From Chitinophagaceae bacterium (GTDB lineage Bacteria > Bacteroidota > Bacteroidia > Chitinophagales > Chitinophagaceae), in the NCBI GenBank assembly GCA_024508725.1, contig JANINS010000002.1:185481-249480 (forward strand): 64,000 nt of DNA, given 5' to 3'. Position 1 is the first letter of the stretch; each line of letters opens with the position of its first letter. The notes under the pieces are model-generated. The model did not search any database, was not told where the DNA came from, and saw only the letters and a list, made by a program, of their open reading frames with translations. Made by a program: the position numbers and the translations under genes. Below, piece after piece: positions 17,326-25,356 of the stretch.

Positions 17326-17389
17326 AGTTTGAAGTATTGAGTTTGAAGTTTTTCCAAACCCGAAACTTTAAACTTTAGACGCTAAACTG
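17326..17389. repeat. inverted 7-nt periodic array, nuoC-nuoB junction
   Basis: The left half has heptamers AGTTTGA or close variants; the right half has AAACTTT-type units. The right half runs into the nuoB gene and encodes its last six residues and stop codon. Confidence 0.75.
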
Positions 17390-17925
17390 TTTTCTCTGAT
17401 CTGTGCTCTTGTCCACCCCAGTTTTATTTTCTCCTGCAATGCGATCAATGAATGCAGCAATGCTTCAGGTCTTGGTGGACAACCAGGTATATACACATCT
17501 ACCGGAATAACATGGTCTGCACCTTTTACAACAGAGTATGTATTATAGAAGAAAGGTCCTCCGCTAATTGCACAAGCACCCATGGCGATCACATATTTTG
17601 GATCAGGCATCTGATCGTACAATCTTTTAAGTACCGGAGCCATTTTGTTTACGATGGTTCCTGCAATAATGATCACATCAGCCTGTCGTGGAGTGGCTCT
17701 TGCTACTTCAAATCCGAATCTTGAAAAATCGTATTTGGCAGAGGCAGTGCTCATCATTTCGATTCCGCAGCAACTTGTCGCAAACGTTAATGGCCAAAGT
17801 GAATTAGATCTTGCCCAGTTAACAATATCATCAAAAGTTCCTGAGATAATTCCTCCCGTTGGCGTTTCGATGATCTGACCGGCAAAGTCTTTATTGCTTT
17901 CCTTTATTTGTTCTCTTACATCCAT
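17368..17925 (-). CDS. nuoB: NADH-quinone oxidoreductase subunit B
   Basis: 185 residues. It binds the N2 4Fe-4S cluster through the adjacent Cys pair in [10 protein letters not shown] and the later Cys in MGACAISGG and IPGCPPRPE; all four are present. It shapes the quinone site with NuoD. The reading frame overlaps nuoA by 10 nt, so the two are translationally coupled. The last residues (SLASKV) and the stop are encoded by a heptamer repeat array, so the natural C-terminus may have been replaced. Confidence 0.96.
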   Translation of the reverse strand: MDVREQIKESNKDFAGQIIETPTGGIISGTFDDIVNWARSNSLWPLTFATSCCGIEMMSTASAKYDFSRFGFEVARATPRQADVIIIAGTIVNKMAPVLKRLYDQMPDPKYVIAMGACAISGGPFFYNTYSVVKGADHVIPVDVYIPGCPPRPEALLHSLIALQEKIKLGWTRAQIRENSLASKV

Positions 17926-18266
17926 TTCAGTGCTCCTTTTTTGTGTGCATATAAAAAGCCGAGGAATAAAATGAAGATGAATATTACTATCTCAACGAGA
18001 GCAACCATGCCCATCTCTTTCACTACAGTAGCCCAGGGATACATGAATATCAGCTCTACATCGAAAATCAAAAACAATAATGCGAAAAGATAATAGCCAA
18101 CATTGAACTGGTGCCACGGAGAAACGATTGGTGCGATACCACACTCGTAAGGCTCACCTTTTTGTGGGTTCTTGCTTCCTTTGTTGAGTAGTTTCCCGAT
18201 AAGAATTCCACCTGCGGAGAATGCAACAGCAGCAACGATCAGGGCTATAAGATAAACAGCACCCAT
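17916..18266 (-). CDS. nuoA: NADH-quinone oxidoreductase subunit A
   Basis: A protein of about 116 residues with three membrane helices. Signatures are KGEPYECGI with the loop Cys that lines the quinone site, and [12 protein letters not shown]. First gene of the nuo operon. ATG 18266 was preferred over TTG 18272. A promoter matching TTTG-N20-TAnnTTTG was not found upstream, although one must exist in the 220 nt before the gene. Confidence 0.95.
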   Translation of the reverse strand: MGAVYLIALIVAAVAFSAGGILIGKLLNKGSKNPQKGEPYECGIAPIVSPWHQFNVGYYLFALLFLIFDVELIFMYPWATVVKEMGMVALVEIVIFIFILFLGFLYAHKKGALKWM

Positions 18267-18488
18267 AGACAAGCAGTTTTTTGTCCCTTGAATATACTTT
18301 ATTATTTCAAAACCCGTTTCGCTTATGTTAGCGGGATGTTGAAAAGCTTAAAATGTTTGACGGGGTGAAAGTAGAGTCAAGCAATGGCTGCTAAACTGAC
18401 GTTAGTCATATTACAGGATGTTATTCATCAGAAAAGAGCATATGGTGTTGTACTCAATCGATTGCGTTGCAGGAGAGTAGTAAAATAG

Positions 18489-18514
18489 AAAGCGGAAATA
18501 AAACTTTCCGCTTT
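18489..18514 (-). terminator. terminator after the tRNA remnant
   Basis: A perfect 10-bp stem (AAAGCGGAAA with TTTCCGCTTT) around a 6-nt loop, followed on the minus strand by CTATTTTAC. It lies just past the 3' end of the tRNA-like sequence. Confidence 0.65.
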
Positions 18515-18515
18515 A

Positions 18516-18569
<54 letters not shown>

Positions 18570-18592
<23 letters not shown>

Positions 18593-18821
18593 ATTCGATA
18601 TATCTTCTACTTTTCTTTTTCTTGATCTCTGATTCTCGTTTTATAGACTCCGATCTGTTTAAGTACAACTCTTTGTACATGATTACCCAGTCATTGGCTT
18701 TTTTTGTCGATTTAGAGGAGGAGTTAATATGTTGAAACAACCTACGTTCTAAGTTTTCCGTTTGCCCGATGTAGTACTCGTCAAGTTGTTTTGAATAAAT
18801 TATGTATACATGAAAGGGCAT
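18570..18821 (-). CDS. GIY-YIG nuclease family protein
   Basis: 83 residues forming one GIY-YIG domain. The core is HVYIIYSKQLDEYYIGQTENLERRL (Tyr pair and the downstream Arg). It continues through KANDWVIMY and the Glu-containing ESIKRESEIKKKK to the SRRYIEWLI end typical of small Bacteroidota members. The family cuts DNA; a homing role is plausible from the context. The last four residues (SSAG) and the TAG stop are encoded by the D-arm of the tRNA remnant. The ATG lies directly after the T-run of the terminator that ends tRNA-Ala, with no ribosome site, so expression may depend on read-through. Confidence 0.85.
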
Positions 18822-18850
18822 AAAAAAAGCTCACAATAAATGTAAGCTTT
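18822..18850 (-). terminator. terminator after tRNA-Ala
   Basis: A 10-bp stem with one G-T pair (AAAGCTTACA with TGTGAGCTTT) and a 5-nt loop, followed by a run of T on the minus strand. It separates tRNA-Ala from the GIY-YIG start codon, which follows the T-run directly. Confidence 0.75.
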
Positions 18851-18851
18851 A

Positions 18852-18927
<76 letters not shown>

Positions 18928-18935
18928 AGAGCTTG

Positions 18936-18967
18936 CAAATGTATTGGTAGGCTCTATCACTTGCAAA
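18936..18967 (-). promoter_or_regulatory. promoter of tRNA-Ala
   Basis: On the minus strand TTTG, 20 bases, then TACATTTG. This is the full Bacteroidota -33/-7 pattern at the expected spacing, ending 9 nt before the tRNA. It is the clearest promoter in the window. Confidence 0.75.
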
Positions 18968-18988
18968 AAATTTTACACAGCTCAACTT

Positions 18989-19246
18989 TTATACTTGTTC
19001 CTGCCAGTCAAAAGCATTCTCAGCATCTACCTTCATTACCTGGCCAAGTTGTATGATCTCTCGTTTTGTATAGAGCTTGTCTTTAAACCCATGCAGCATT
19101 TGTTGTTTCATCGCCAGGTACATAAAATCTGTATCCCGATCTTCTTTCTTAAGCCCTGTTGCTTTGAATTTTGGTTCTGCCTTGATTGGTTGTTGTTCAG
19201 CAGATCTATTTTCCTGCGATTCCTTCTTTTTAAAAAGATCAAACAT
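18989..19246 (-). CDS. small uncharacterised cytoplasmic protein
   Basis: About 85 residues, charged, with no signal peptide. The N-terminus is FDLFKKKESQEN, followed by a Lys-rich middle and a C-terminal helical block (FMYLAMKQQMLHGFKDKLYTKREIIQ). ATG 19246 was chosen over TTG 19252. It is separated by 25 nt from the TM2 gene on the same strand, so the two may be cotranscribed. I do not recognise a family. Confidence 0.5.
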   Translation of the reverse strand: MFDLFKKKESQENRSAEQQPIKAEPKFKATGLKKEDRDTDFMYLAMKQQMLHGFKDKLYTKREIIQLGQVMKVDAENAFDWQEQV

Positions 19247-19271
19247 GTTCAATATTTTCTAACCTGATTAA

Positions 19272-19631
19272 TTATTTTATCATCATTCTTACCATCTGTG
19301 CAGTTTCCAACGCCTCTTTCCTGTTGTATTCAAAAGTGATAGATTTGATATTTACAGCATCGATGATGGTACCGATAAAACAAAATCCGGCCGTAAGGAA
19401 ATATAATATTCCCAGCACCACATCACCCGAGATCATTCTATGAATACCGGCAAAACCGATCAATCCTGCCAGGCAGATCAATAACATGGTTTGTTGTTCT
19501 TTTCTTTTGCCATTGTACATTACGAAGAATTGTTGTTGCTGCGCTTCAGACATGTCTCTCATAATGTCCTGTAATAATGCGATCTCATCGGCTTGTATGC
19601 CGGGAAGCATGAGTAGTTGTTGTTGATTCAT
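19272..19631 (-). CDS. TM2 domain-containing membrane protein
   Basis: 119 residues. A Gln-rich cytoplasmic N-terminus (about 50 residues, with EAQQQQFF) is followed by the TM2 domain: LICLAGLIGFAGIHRM, then LGILYFLTAGFCFIGTIIDAV. The G-x-HR motif between the helices is the family mark. Function is unknown. The 5' end overlaps the upstream DUF2752 gene by 47 nt, which implies translational coupling. Confidence 0.8.
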   Translation of the reverse strand: MNQQQLLMLPGIQADEIALLQDIMRDMSEAQQQQFFVMYNGKRKEQQTMLLICLAGLIGFAGIHRMISGDVVLGILYFLTAGFCFIGTIIDAVNIKSITFEYNRKEALETAQMVRMMIK

Positions 19632-19893
19632 TTGGGGTATGTTTTGGTATAAATGGTTTTATGATCAGCCAGGTCAAAGCTAATGTAGAAGGGATGCCCA
19701 ACCAATGTCTTTGTATTGACTGTTGAAACTGGAAATGTAAGCAGTAATGGATCGCATGTCCTATTCCACAGCCCCAACATTCGCCAAAGCCTGCAAGTTT
19801 GGATAAGCAAAAAGATGTTGTTGCAGATCCATTCATGAAGAATAATACGAGCAAGGCTGCTGTCCAGATGATTGATGGGAAATACTTTCTCAC
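19585..19893 (-). CDS. DUF2752-like membrane protein
   Basis: 102 residues with two or three hydrophobic segments. The Cys-rich stretch GECWGCGIGHAIHYCL corresponds to the CPxCG(x)TRA motif of DUF2752 proteins, though here TR is replaced by GH. The C-terminal 20 residues are polar, rich in Thr and His, and overlap the TM2 gene. DUF2752 and TM2 genes are often neighbours in Bacteroidota (from memory). Role unknown. Confidence 0.65.
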   Translation of the reverse strand: MRKYFPSIIWTAALLVLFFMNGSATTSFCLSKLAGFGECWGCGIGHAIHYCLHFQFQQSIQRHWLGIPSTLALTWLIIKPFIPKHTPNESTTTTHASRHTSR

Positions 19894-19902
19894 AATATAA
19901 AT

Positions 19903-20403
19903 TTAACTGATCCAGCCATTCTTTTTATAGAACTGGTAGCCTTTATCAATGGCTTCTTTTATCTGCTTTGCTAATTCATCATCCAGCTTCTTTATATGAA
20001 AACAGGATTTCCCTTTCAGGCATTTAAGCAATTCTGGTTTTAGTTGAGGCTTGATCTCATCCGGAGCAACATACACTGGCATATAATAAAAACCTACAAA
20101 TCCTTTTTGCACCAAAGCACCGGTAAGCCAGATCTCATCCATCTTTCTGCCATTCACTTCAACCGGTTTTTTTGAAACAAGTGATATCTGTCCATCTTTG
20201 CCACCTGTTTTTTGCAATGAACCTTTTGCATAAGGCTCCATCATCTTCACCAGCGTTTCAAATATAGGTACCAGGTCTGGCTGACCTTCAGATTTATCGG
20301 CATATTTAATGGTTGATTTACTCTGCGATTTCTTCACAGCACTTGTCGCTGTTTTCTTAGGAGCAGCTTTCTTCACCGCAGCTTTTTTTGCAGCTTTCGC
20401 CAT
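19903..20403 (-). CDS. DUF1801-like protein with Lys/Ala-rich tail
   Basis: 166 residues. The first 40 are a Lys/Ala-rich, histone-H1-like tail (AKKAAVKKAAPKKTAT). The rest is a DUF1801/YdhG-like fold (FETLVKMMEPYAKG to KAIDKGYQFYKKNGW). The tail could bind nucleic acid; this is inference. The gene follows the Lhr helicase gene by 24 nt on the same strand. Confidence 0.65.
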   Translation of the reverse strand: MAKAAKKAAVKKAAPKKTATSAVKKSQSKSTIKYADKSEGQPDLVPIFETLVKMMEPYAKGSLQKTGGKDGQISLVSKKPVEVNGRKMDEIWLTGALVQKGFVGFYYMPVYVAPDEIKPQLKPELLKCLKGKSCFHIKKLDDELAKQIKEAIDKGYQFYKKNGWIS

Positions 20404-20427
20404 AGCAATTGTTTGGGATGAAATTAA

Positions 20428-22914
20428 TTATTTCTCTAATTGACTTTGCATTCTTCTCACCCGGTCTTCGAGTTTTTCAGAAGAAAGATTATTCCTGCTT
20501 AAACTGTCAACTGCTATCGGGAAGCAGAAAGGAGTGAGCCTTTCAGGTACAGTAATGATGATCTTAGAATTGCCAATTCTTGTAAGTGATTCTCTTAATC
20601 GTTGTTCTTCCATCTGCTGATCGAATACTTCCTGGTAAGCTTGCCGCAATAAGATATTATTCGGCTCGTATTCTGAAAGAACATTGAATATCAGAGAAGC
20701 GGAAGCCTGTAAATGTCTTGCTTTCTTATGTTCACCGGGATAACCCTGGAAGATCAATCCACCGATCACTGCGATATCCCTGAACTTTCGCTTCGCCATT
20801 TCAACAGAATTCACACTTCGCTGTATGTCATTCAACAGATCATCGGTGCTGAACAAATCATACACATTTGTATCATCTACCGGTATTGGTTGATCACTCA
20901 GCAATTCGAATCCATAATCATTCATCGCAATGGAAAAAGTAATGGGTGTGATCTTACTTATCCGAAAAGCCAGTAATGCGGCCATGGCTTCATGCACCAA
21001 CCTTCCTTCAAATGGATATACAAAAAGATGATAGCCATCTTTGTTCTCGATGTGTTCGATCAGTAATTCATCTGCTTTGGGAATATGCGATAATTTCTCC
21101 TGCAATTCAAACAACGGCAGCAACGCAGTTAATTCAACTTCTTTTGCTTTTTTAGATAAAGCATGATTGAACGTTTTCCGCAACATTGTTCCTAAGTATG
21201 CCGACAGTGGAATTCTTCCGCCCTGCCAGCTTGGAACGATCGTCTTCTTTGAGTTGGATGCTCTTACGATCACATCCATGTCTTTGATCATCACCAACTC
21301 CAGATTTCTTCCGGCTAAAGTGAAAACTTCACCAGGCTCTAACCTGCTGATAAACCATTCTTCAATGATGCCCAGGAATTTTCCATTCATCAGTTTCACC
21401 TTCAACATCGGGTCACTAACGATCGTTCCAATGTGCAAACGATGTCGCATTGCAATTCTTCGGTTCTTTATCTTATACCTGCCATCGATCAGTTCTACTT
21501 TTTTGTATTCGTCATATTGCTGCAATGCAATTCCTCCTTCCGTAATATGATGAACAGCTTGCTGAAACTCTTCCGCTGTAAGTTCTGCGAAGCAATAAGT
21601 TTTCTTTACTTCTTCGAACACTTCTCCAGGAACGAATCCATCACCTACAGCTAGTGTACAGAGATATTGAATCAGCACATCATAACATAAGAACATCGGC
21701 TGTTTACTCTCTACAATTCCTTCTTTGATGGCTTGCTTGATAGCAGCCACTTCTACCAACTCAAGCGAATGCGTAGGCAGGAAGAATATCTTACTCACTT
21801 CGCCAGGCCGGTGTCCACTTCTTCCGGCTCTTTGTAAAAACCTCGCAACACCTTTTGGAGAACCCACTTGTATCACTGTATCAACAGGTCTGAAGTCAAC
21901 ACCCAGGTCAAGACTTGCCGTACAAACAACTGCTTTTAGTTTTTGTGCATGCAAAGCTTCCTCTACCCAAACCCTTAATTCATGTTCAATGCTGCCATGG
22001 TGGAGAGCCAATGCACCTGCAAGATCAGGAGCAATGTTGAGTAATGTCTGGTACCATCTCTCACTCATACCACGAGTGTTGATGAAGATGAGTGTGGTGA
22101 TGCTTTGTTCGATTATAGGCACTACTCTTTCAGCCAGCTTCAAACCCAAATGACCAGCCCAGGGATATCTTTCGATCTCTTCTGGTATAACAGAGATCAC
22201 ATCGATCGGCTTATGCAGTTTTGCTTTAACGATAACCGACTTCTTCTTTTGTTTTGGCGGAAGTGTAGCAAGCAAAACATCCTTTGCTTCTTCCATATTG
22301 CCGATGGTAGCAGAGATGCCCCATAGGGAAAGTTTACAGTTTACAGTTGACAGTTGACAGATGGAAGCGATCCTTGATATTGCCAGTTCCACCTGTACAC
22401 CTCTTTTGCTGCCGATCAGTTCGTGCCATTCATCTACAGCAATGATGCGTAGTGCTTTAAAATAATCTGCGTTGCCTTTTAACGCTAACAATAAATGCAG
22501 GCTTTCGGGTGTGATGATCAGCACCTCAGGCATATTGCGACGTTGCTTCGCTCTTTCTGAAAGATCGGTATCACCATTCCTGATGCCTACCTGCCAGTTC
22601 ATACCAAGTTTGTAGATCACTTCTTCCATGGCTCTGCCAATATCTTTCGCAAGAGCTCTTAATGGAGTTACCCATAACAAGCGTAAGCCATTCTTCTTTT
22701 TTGTTTGATAATCTTTCGGATGTTCATTGATGAATTGAATCACAGCTCCCAGGAAAACAGAGAAGGTTTTTCCAAATCCGGTAGGAGCATTCACCAATCC
22801 GCTGTTGCCATTGATGATGTGTTGCCAGGTCTCTTCCTGGAATTCGAAAGCCGAATACTGTTTCTGCTTCAGCCAGGCATCGATAACCTTATAACCTGGT
22901 GAATTTTCGAGCAT
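20428..22914 (-). CDS. Lhr-type DEXH helicase (ligase-associated type)
   Basis: About 828 residues from ATG 22914. Superfamily-2 motifs are all seen: APTGFGKT (Walker A, about residues 43-50), DEWHE (motif II), GISATIG (III), and QRAGRSGHRPG (VI). A winged-helix and DUF4145-like Lhr core follows. Members close to this type usually sit with an ATP-dependent DNA ligase and an exonuclease; here neither is adjacent. Oddity: about residues 185-195 (QLSTVNCKLS) are encoded by a 7-nt repeat array at 22331-22360, inserted in frame just before motif III. The ORF could begin at TTG 22956, but that overlaps the VanZ gene further. Confidence 0.88.
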   Translation of the reverse strand: MLENSPGYKVIDAWLKQKQYSAFEFQEETWQHIINGNSGLVNAPTGFGKTFSVFLGAVIQFINEHPKDYQTKKKNGLRLLWVTPLRALAKDIGRAMEEVIYKLGMNWQVGIRNGDTDLSERAKQRRNMPEVLIITPESLHLLLALKGNADYFKALRIIAVDEWHELIGSKRGVQVELAISRIASICQLSTVNCKLSLWGISATIGNMEEAKDVLLATLPPKQKKKSVIVKAKLHKPIDVISVIPEEIERYPWAGHLGLKLAERVVPIIEQSITTLIFINTRGMSERWYQTLLNIAPDLAGALALHHGSIEHELRVWVEEALHAQKLKAVVCTASLDLGVDFRPVDTVIQVGSPKGVARFLQRAGRSGHRPGEVSKIFFLPTHSLELVEVAAIKQAIKEGIVESKQPMFLCYDVLIQYLCTLAVGDGFVPGEVFEEVKKTYCFAELTAEEFQQAVHHITEGGIALQQYDEYKKVELIDGRYKIKNRRIAMRHRLHIGTIVSDPMLKVKLMNGKFLGIIEEWFISRLEPGEVFTLAGRNLELVMIKDMDVIVRASNSKKTIVPSWQGGRIPLSAYLGTMLRKTFNHALSKKAKEVELTALLPLFELQEKLSHIPKADELLIEHIENKDGYHLFVYPFEGRLVHEAMAALLAFRISKITPITFSIAMNDYGFELLSDQPIPVDDTNVYDLFSTDDLLNDIQRSVNSVEMAKRKFRDIAVIGGLIFQGYPGEHKKARHLQASASLIFNVLSEYEPNNILLRQAYQEVFDQQMEEQRLRESLTRIGNSKIIITVPERLTPFCFPIAVDSLSRNNLSSEKLEDRVRRMQSQLEK
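22331..22360. repeat. 7-nt repeat inside the Lhr helicase gene
   Basis: Four heptamers of the form AGTTKAC in tandem (two AGTTTAC, two AGTTGAC), 30 nt, inside the coding sequence. Being 10 codons long it keeps the frame. The unit type is the same as in the intergenic AGTTTNN arrays. Confidence 0.75.
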
Positions 22915-23446
22915 GCAGAAACTTTTTATAGAACCAGTAACCAATAATTGCTCCAAGTGTATTCAGGATCACATCATCTACATCTACATAACGATAATAG
23001 CCTGCAAACATGTTAAGGTACTGGATAGATTCGATTGCTACAGATGCTAAGAAACCGATCAGCATCACTTTACCTAAACTTTTGTTGTACAACCACACCA
23101 GGAAAATGCCCAATGGAATGAACATGATGATGTTACCGAAAAAGTTGCCGTAAAAATTCCGAAGGGCATCGGGATCGCCGGCATTATTTATATCAAAAAA
23201 CCTGTGATAACTTCTTAAAACGGGTTTCAGATTAATATGATTGGGTAAGTTTTGTGTTCTTGAAGCCCGTAGCGGTACAATCGTTAATGCGGCTACAGCA
23301 CACAGGTACCAGAGAAACAATAATGAAATAAAACTTCTTTTAGAAGATAGCCTTTGTTCCTTTGGCTTCCTCATCCGGTAAATGGCAAAGAATGTAAAAG
23401 CCACTACCAATAAAAAGAAAAAGGGAATTGCTATTTGTTTATACAT
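22889..23446 (-). CDS. VanZ-like family membrane protein
   Basis: About 185 residues with four or five membrane helices. VanZ-family hallmarks are GNIIMFIPLGIFLVWL (the N...F.PLG motif), SVAIESIQYLNMF, and YVDVDDVILNTLGAIIG. The role is uncertain; VanZ proteins are linked to teicoplanin resistance but most relatives are uncharacterised. Its end overlaps the Lhr gene start by 26 nt. ATG 23446 was chosen; the ORF could reach 23476. Confidence 0.8.
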   Translation of the reverse strand: MYKQIAIPFFFLLVVAFTFFAIYRMRKPKEQRLSSKRSFISLLFLWYLCAVAALTIVPLRASRTQNLPNHINLKPVLRSYHRFFDINNAGDPDALRNFYGNFFGNIIMFIPLGIFLVWLYNKSLGKVMLIGFLASVAIESIQYLNMFAGYYRYVDVDDVILNTLGAIIGYWFYKKFLHARKFTRL

Positions 23447-23470
23447 GAAAAGCTGAATAGTGATATGAAA

Positions 23471-23489
23471 GTACAAGAGTGCGACGCAA
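23471..23489 (+). repeat. 19-nt dispersed element, main core
   Basis: GTACAAGAGTGCGACGCAA followed by AAAGCTAAATAGTA two bases later, as at 14451. It lies between the VanZ gene and the cytochrome c gene. Confidence 0.8.
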
Positions 23490-23529
23490 GTAAAGCTAAA
23501 TAGTAATGCAGAAGCCAGGTTTCACAATA

Positions 23530-24912
23530 CTATAATGTTTTTAAATATTCGATCACCGCTTTACGCTCTTCGTTGGTTAGATGATCTCCAAAATTATGCC
23601 CGTGATTACCATAGCCATGCAATGTAGTGTTGTATGTTTTCTTTGGCTTTGGTTGAGCAAGGGTTTCGAATTTCCATCCAATATTTTCATAATCATATTC
23701 CGGGTGATCGAAATCCCTCTGCCAGTATGTTGGACGGGCCTTACTATTGAGCACCGCTTCGATCGTAGGAACAGAACCATTATGCAGGTAAGGAGCAGTG
23801 ATCCACACACCATCCAGCGGAGGTGCAACATATCCATTACTGGGTACGAGCTGAGCCGGATTTTTTCTCTGTGCAAACCAGCTTTTATTAAACCAGTCTA
23901 TGAACTGAGGATTCTGGTGATTGGCTTTGAGTAAAGCAGAATCTGTTTGAATGATGGATATTGGTATCAATAGGTTGGGATAACTGCTTTTATCACCATA
24001 GGTTCCATGGCATCCGCTGCAATTTTTATTGAAAAGCACTTCACCTGATGCAGCCAGCTTTTCATCAACAACATAAGGATATTTTGGTGGTTGAATGGAT
24101 TTGATGTATGCAACCACATCACCAAACTTGCTGCTCACTTCTTTTGCTTCTGATACATCACTTACCGTAAGAATATTACTCAGCATCATGAACTGTGCAA
24201 AATCACCTCTGCCAAAACCATTATAGAACATGGCGTTTTTCTTCTTCAGCAGCCACCATGCAGGAACATCAGTCGGAATTACTTCGTCCGGGATTTTTAA
24301 GATCGGAGTATCGGTCCACTTTAATGTATAAGGATCACGGTGAGCTACCAGTAAAGCTGCCAAACGATCTGCAGTGTTTACACCTCTCACTTCCGTTTCC
24401 ATCAAAGGATAAACAGTATTGAATGCACGGATCATTGGGTAAGCAGCTTCGTATTGTTTGGGTGAAATGGTTTGCATCACCTTCAATGCTGCATTGTTCT
24501 TAAAGTTGTCTTGCTTAGAAAGTTCGCTGAAGTCAAGTGATGTATTCCCCAATCCTACATAGAATTTACCATCGAACATTTCACCATGACATTGCAGGCA
24601 ATTGGGCGATACGACTTCAACACCATTGAAAGCGGTTATAACCGTAAAGCCCGGTGGCACATTCGCATTTTTACCTGTTCTGTTGAGTACATTGGCCTTG
24701 TCTTTTCCGTTCAGCATCATGTAATAACCATACGGAACTCCACTCTTTATATAATCTCCATACACCAGGTACTCATAACCTTTGGCAGAATCGCCACTGC
24801 GTTGTTCACTTGCCGGAATAAATACCGGTTCTTCACCTTCAAAAGATCGGGTGAAACTGATGGAAATGATCGTAGCGGTTACCAGGAAAACAAGAAGAAC
24901 AGCTTTTTTCAT
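23530..24912 (-). CDS. periplasmic di-heme cytochrome c
   Basis: 460 residues with an N-terminal membrane-type signal (KKAVLLVFLVTATIISISF). Two c-type heme sites are seen: CLQCH (residues 105-109) and CSGCH (298-302). The C-terminal part has TAPYLHNGSVPTIEAVL, a segment also seen in di-heme peroxidase and thiosulfate-type cytochromes, where a Met or His supplies the distal ligand. Probably an electron carrier or oxidoreductase in the periplasm. Exact substrate unknown. It lies next to the 21-bp tandem repeat and diverges from the MFS gene. Confidence 0.8.
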   Translation of the reverse strand: MKKAVLLVFLVTATIISISFTRSFEGEEPVFIPASEQRSGDSAKGYEYLVYGDYIKSGVPYGYYMMLNGKDKANVLNRTGKNANVPPGFTVITAFNGVEVVSPNCLQCHGEMFDGKFYVGLGNTSLDFSELSKQDNFKNNAALKVMQTISPKQYEAAYPMIRAFNTVYPLMETEVRGVNTADRLAALLVAHRDPYTLKWTDTPILKIPDEVIPTDVPAWWLLKKKNAMFYNGFGRGDFAQFMMLSNILTVSDVSEAKEVSSKFGDVVAYIKSIQPPKYPYVVDEKLAASGEVLFNKNCSGCHGTYGDKSSYPNLLIPISIIQTDSALLKANHQNPQFIDWFNKSWFAQRKNPAQLVPSNGYVAPPLDGVWITAPYLHNGSVPTIEAVLNSKARPTYWQRDFDHPEYDYENIGWKFETLAQPKPKKTYNTTLHGYGNHGHNFGDHLTNEERKAVIEYLKTL

Positions 24913-24980
24913 CGCAGGTGTAAATTAGGGAAATTGTGTATTGGGCAGGAGGCAGTACTACTATTATGATGTAAGCATCC

Positions 24981-25310
24981 ATTTCTCTCATGTCCGGAGC
25001 CGTTTCTTTCGTGTCACAGGTCATTTCTCTCATGTCGGGAGCCGTTTCTTTCGTGTCACAGATCATTTCTCTCATGTCCGGAGCCGTTTCTTTAATGTCA
25101 GATACCATTTCCTTAGTGTCCGGAGTCATTTCTCTGCTTACCAATGTCGTTTCTGTCAGTTCCGGCATCGTTTCTTTACTGTCTACCTGAATTTCCGTCA
25201 TGTCCGGCTCCATTTCTTACATTACCAGCATCGTTTCTTTGATGTCCGAAGCCATTTCTCTCATGTTCGCAACCATTTCTTTATTTGCAACTTCAATTTC
25301 TTCGCCTTCC
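24981..25310. repeat. 21-bp tandem repeat, about 15.7 units
   Basis: Fifteen full units and one partial start at 24981, spaced exactly 21 nt with no indel. Units are like ATTTCTCTCATGTCCGGAGCC or GTTTCTTTCGTGTCACAGGTC. On the minus strand one frame gives heptad peptides (EMxxDxK/ETAPDMR) but is broken by a TAA at 25217-25219. One plus-strand frame is also heptad and is broken by a TGA at 25188-25190; another plus frame stays open from a TTG at 24941 to 25315. It fills the spacer between the divergent cytochrome and MFS genes. Confidence 0.9.
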
Positions 25311-25356
25311 GCTAACGATGAGCATCTGTTCCTTGCATCACACGAAGAGATAATAT

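Noticed and set aside
24941-25315. Open frame through the 21-bp array as a protein-coding gene
   Set aside because: The frame opens with TTG and no ribosome site; its openness follows from the 21-nt period, which keeps all units alike. No independent coding evidence was seen, so it is listed as a repeat only.
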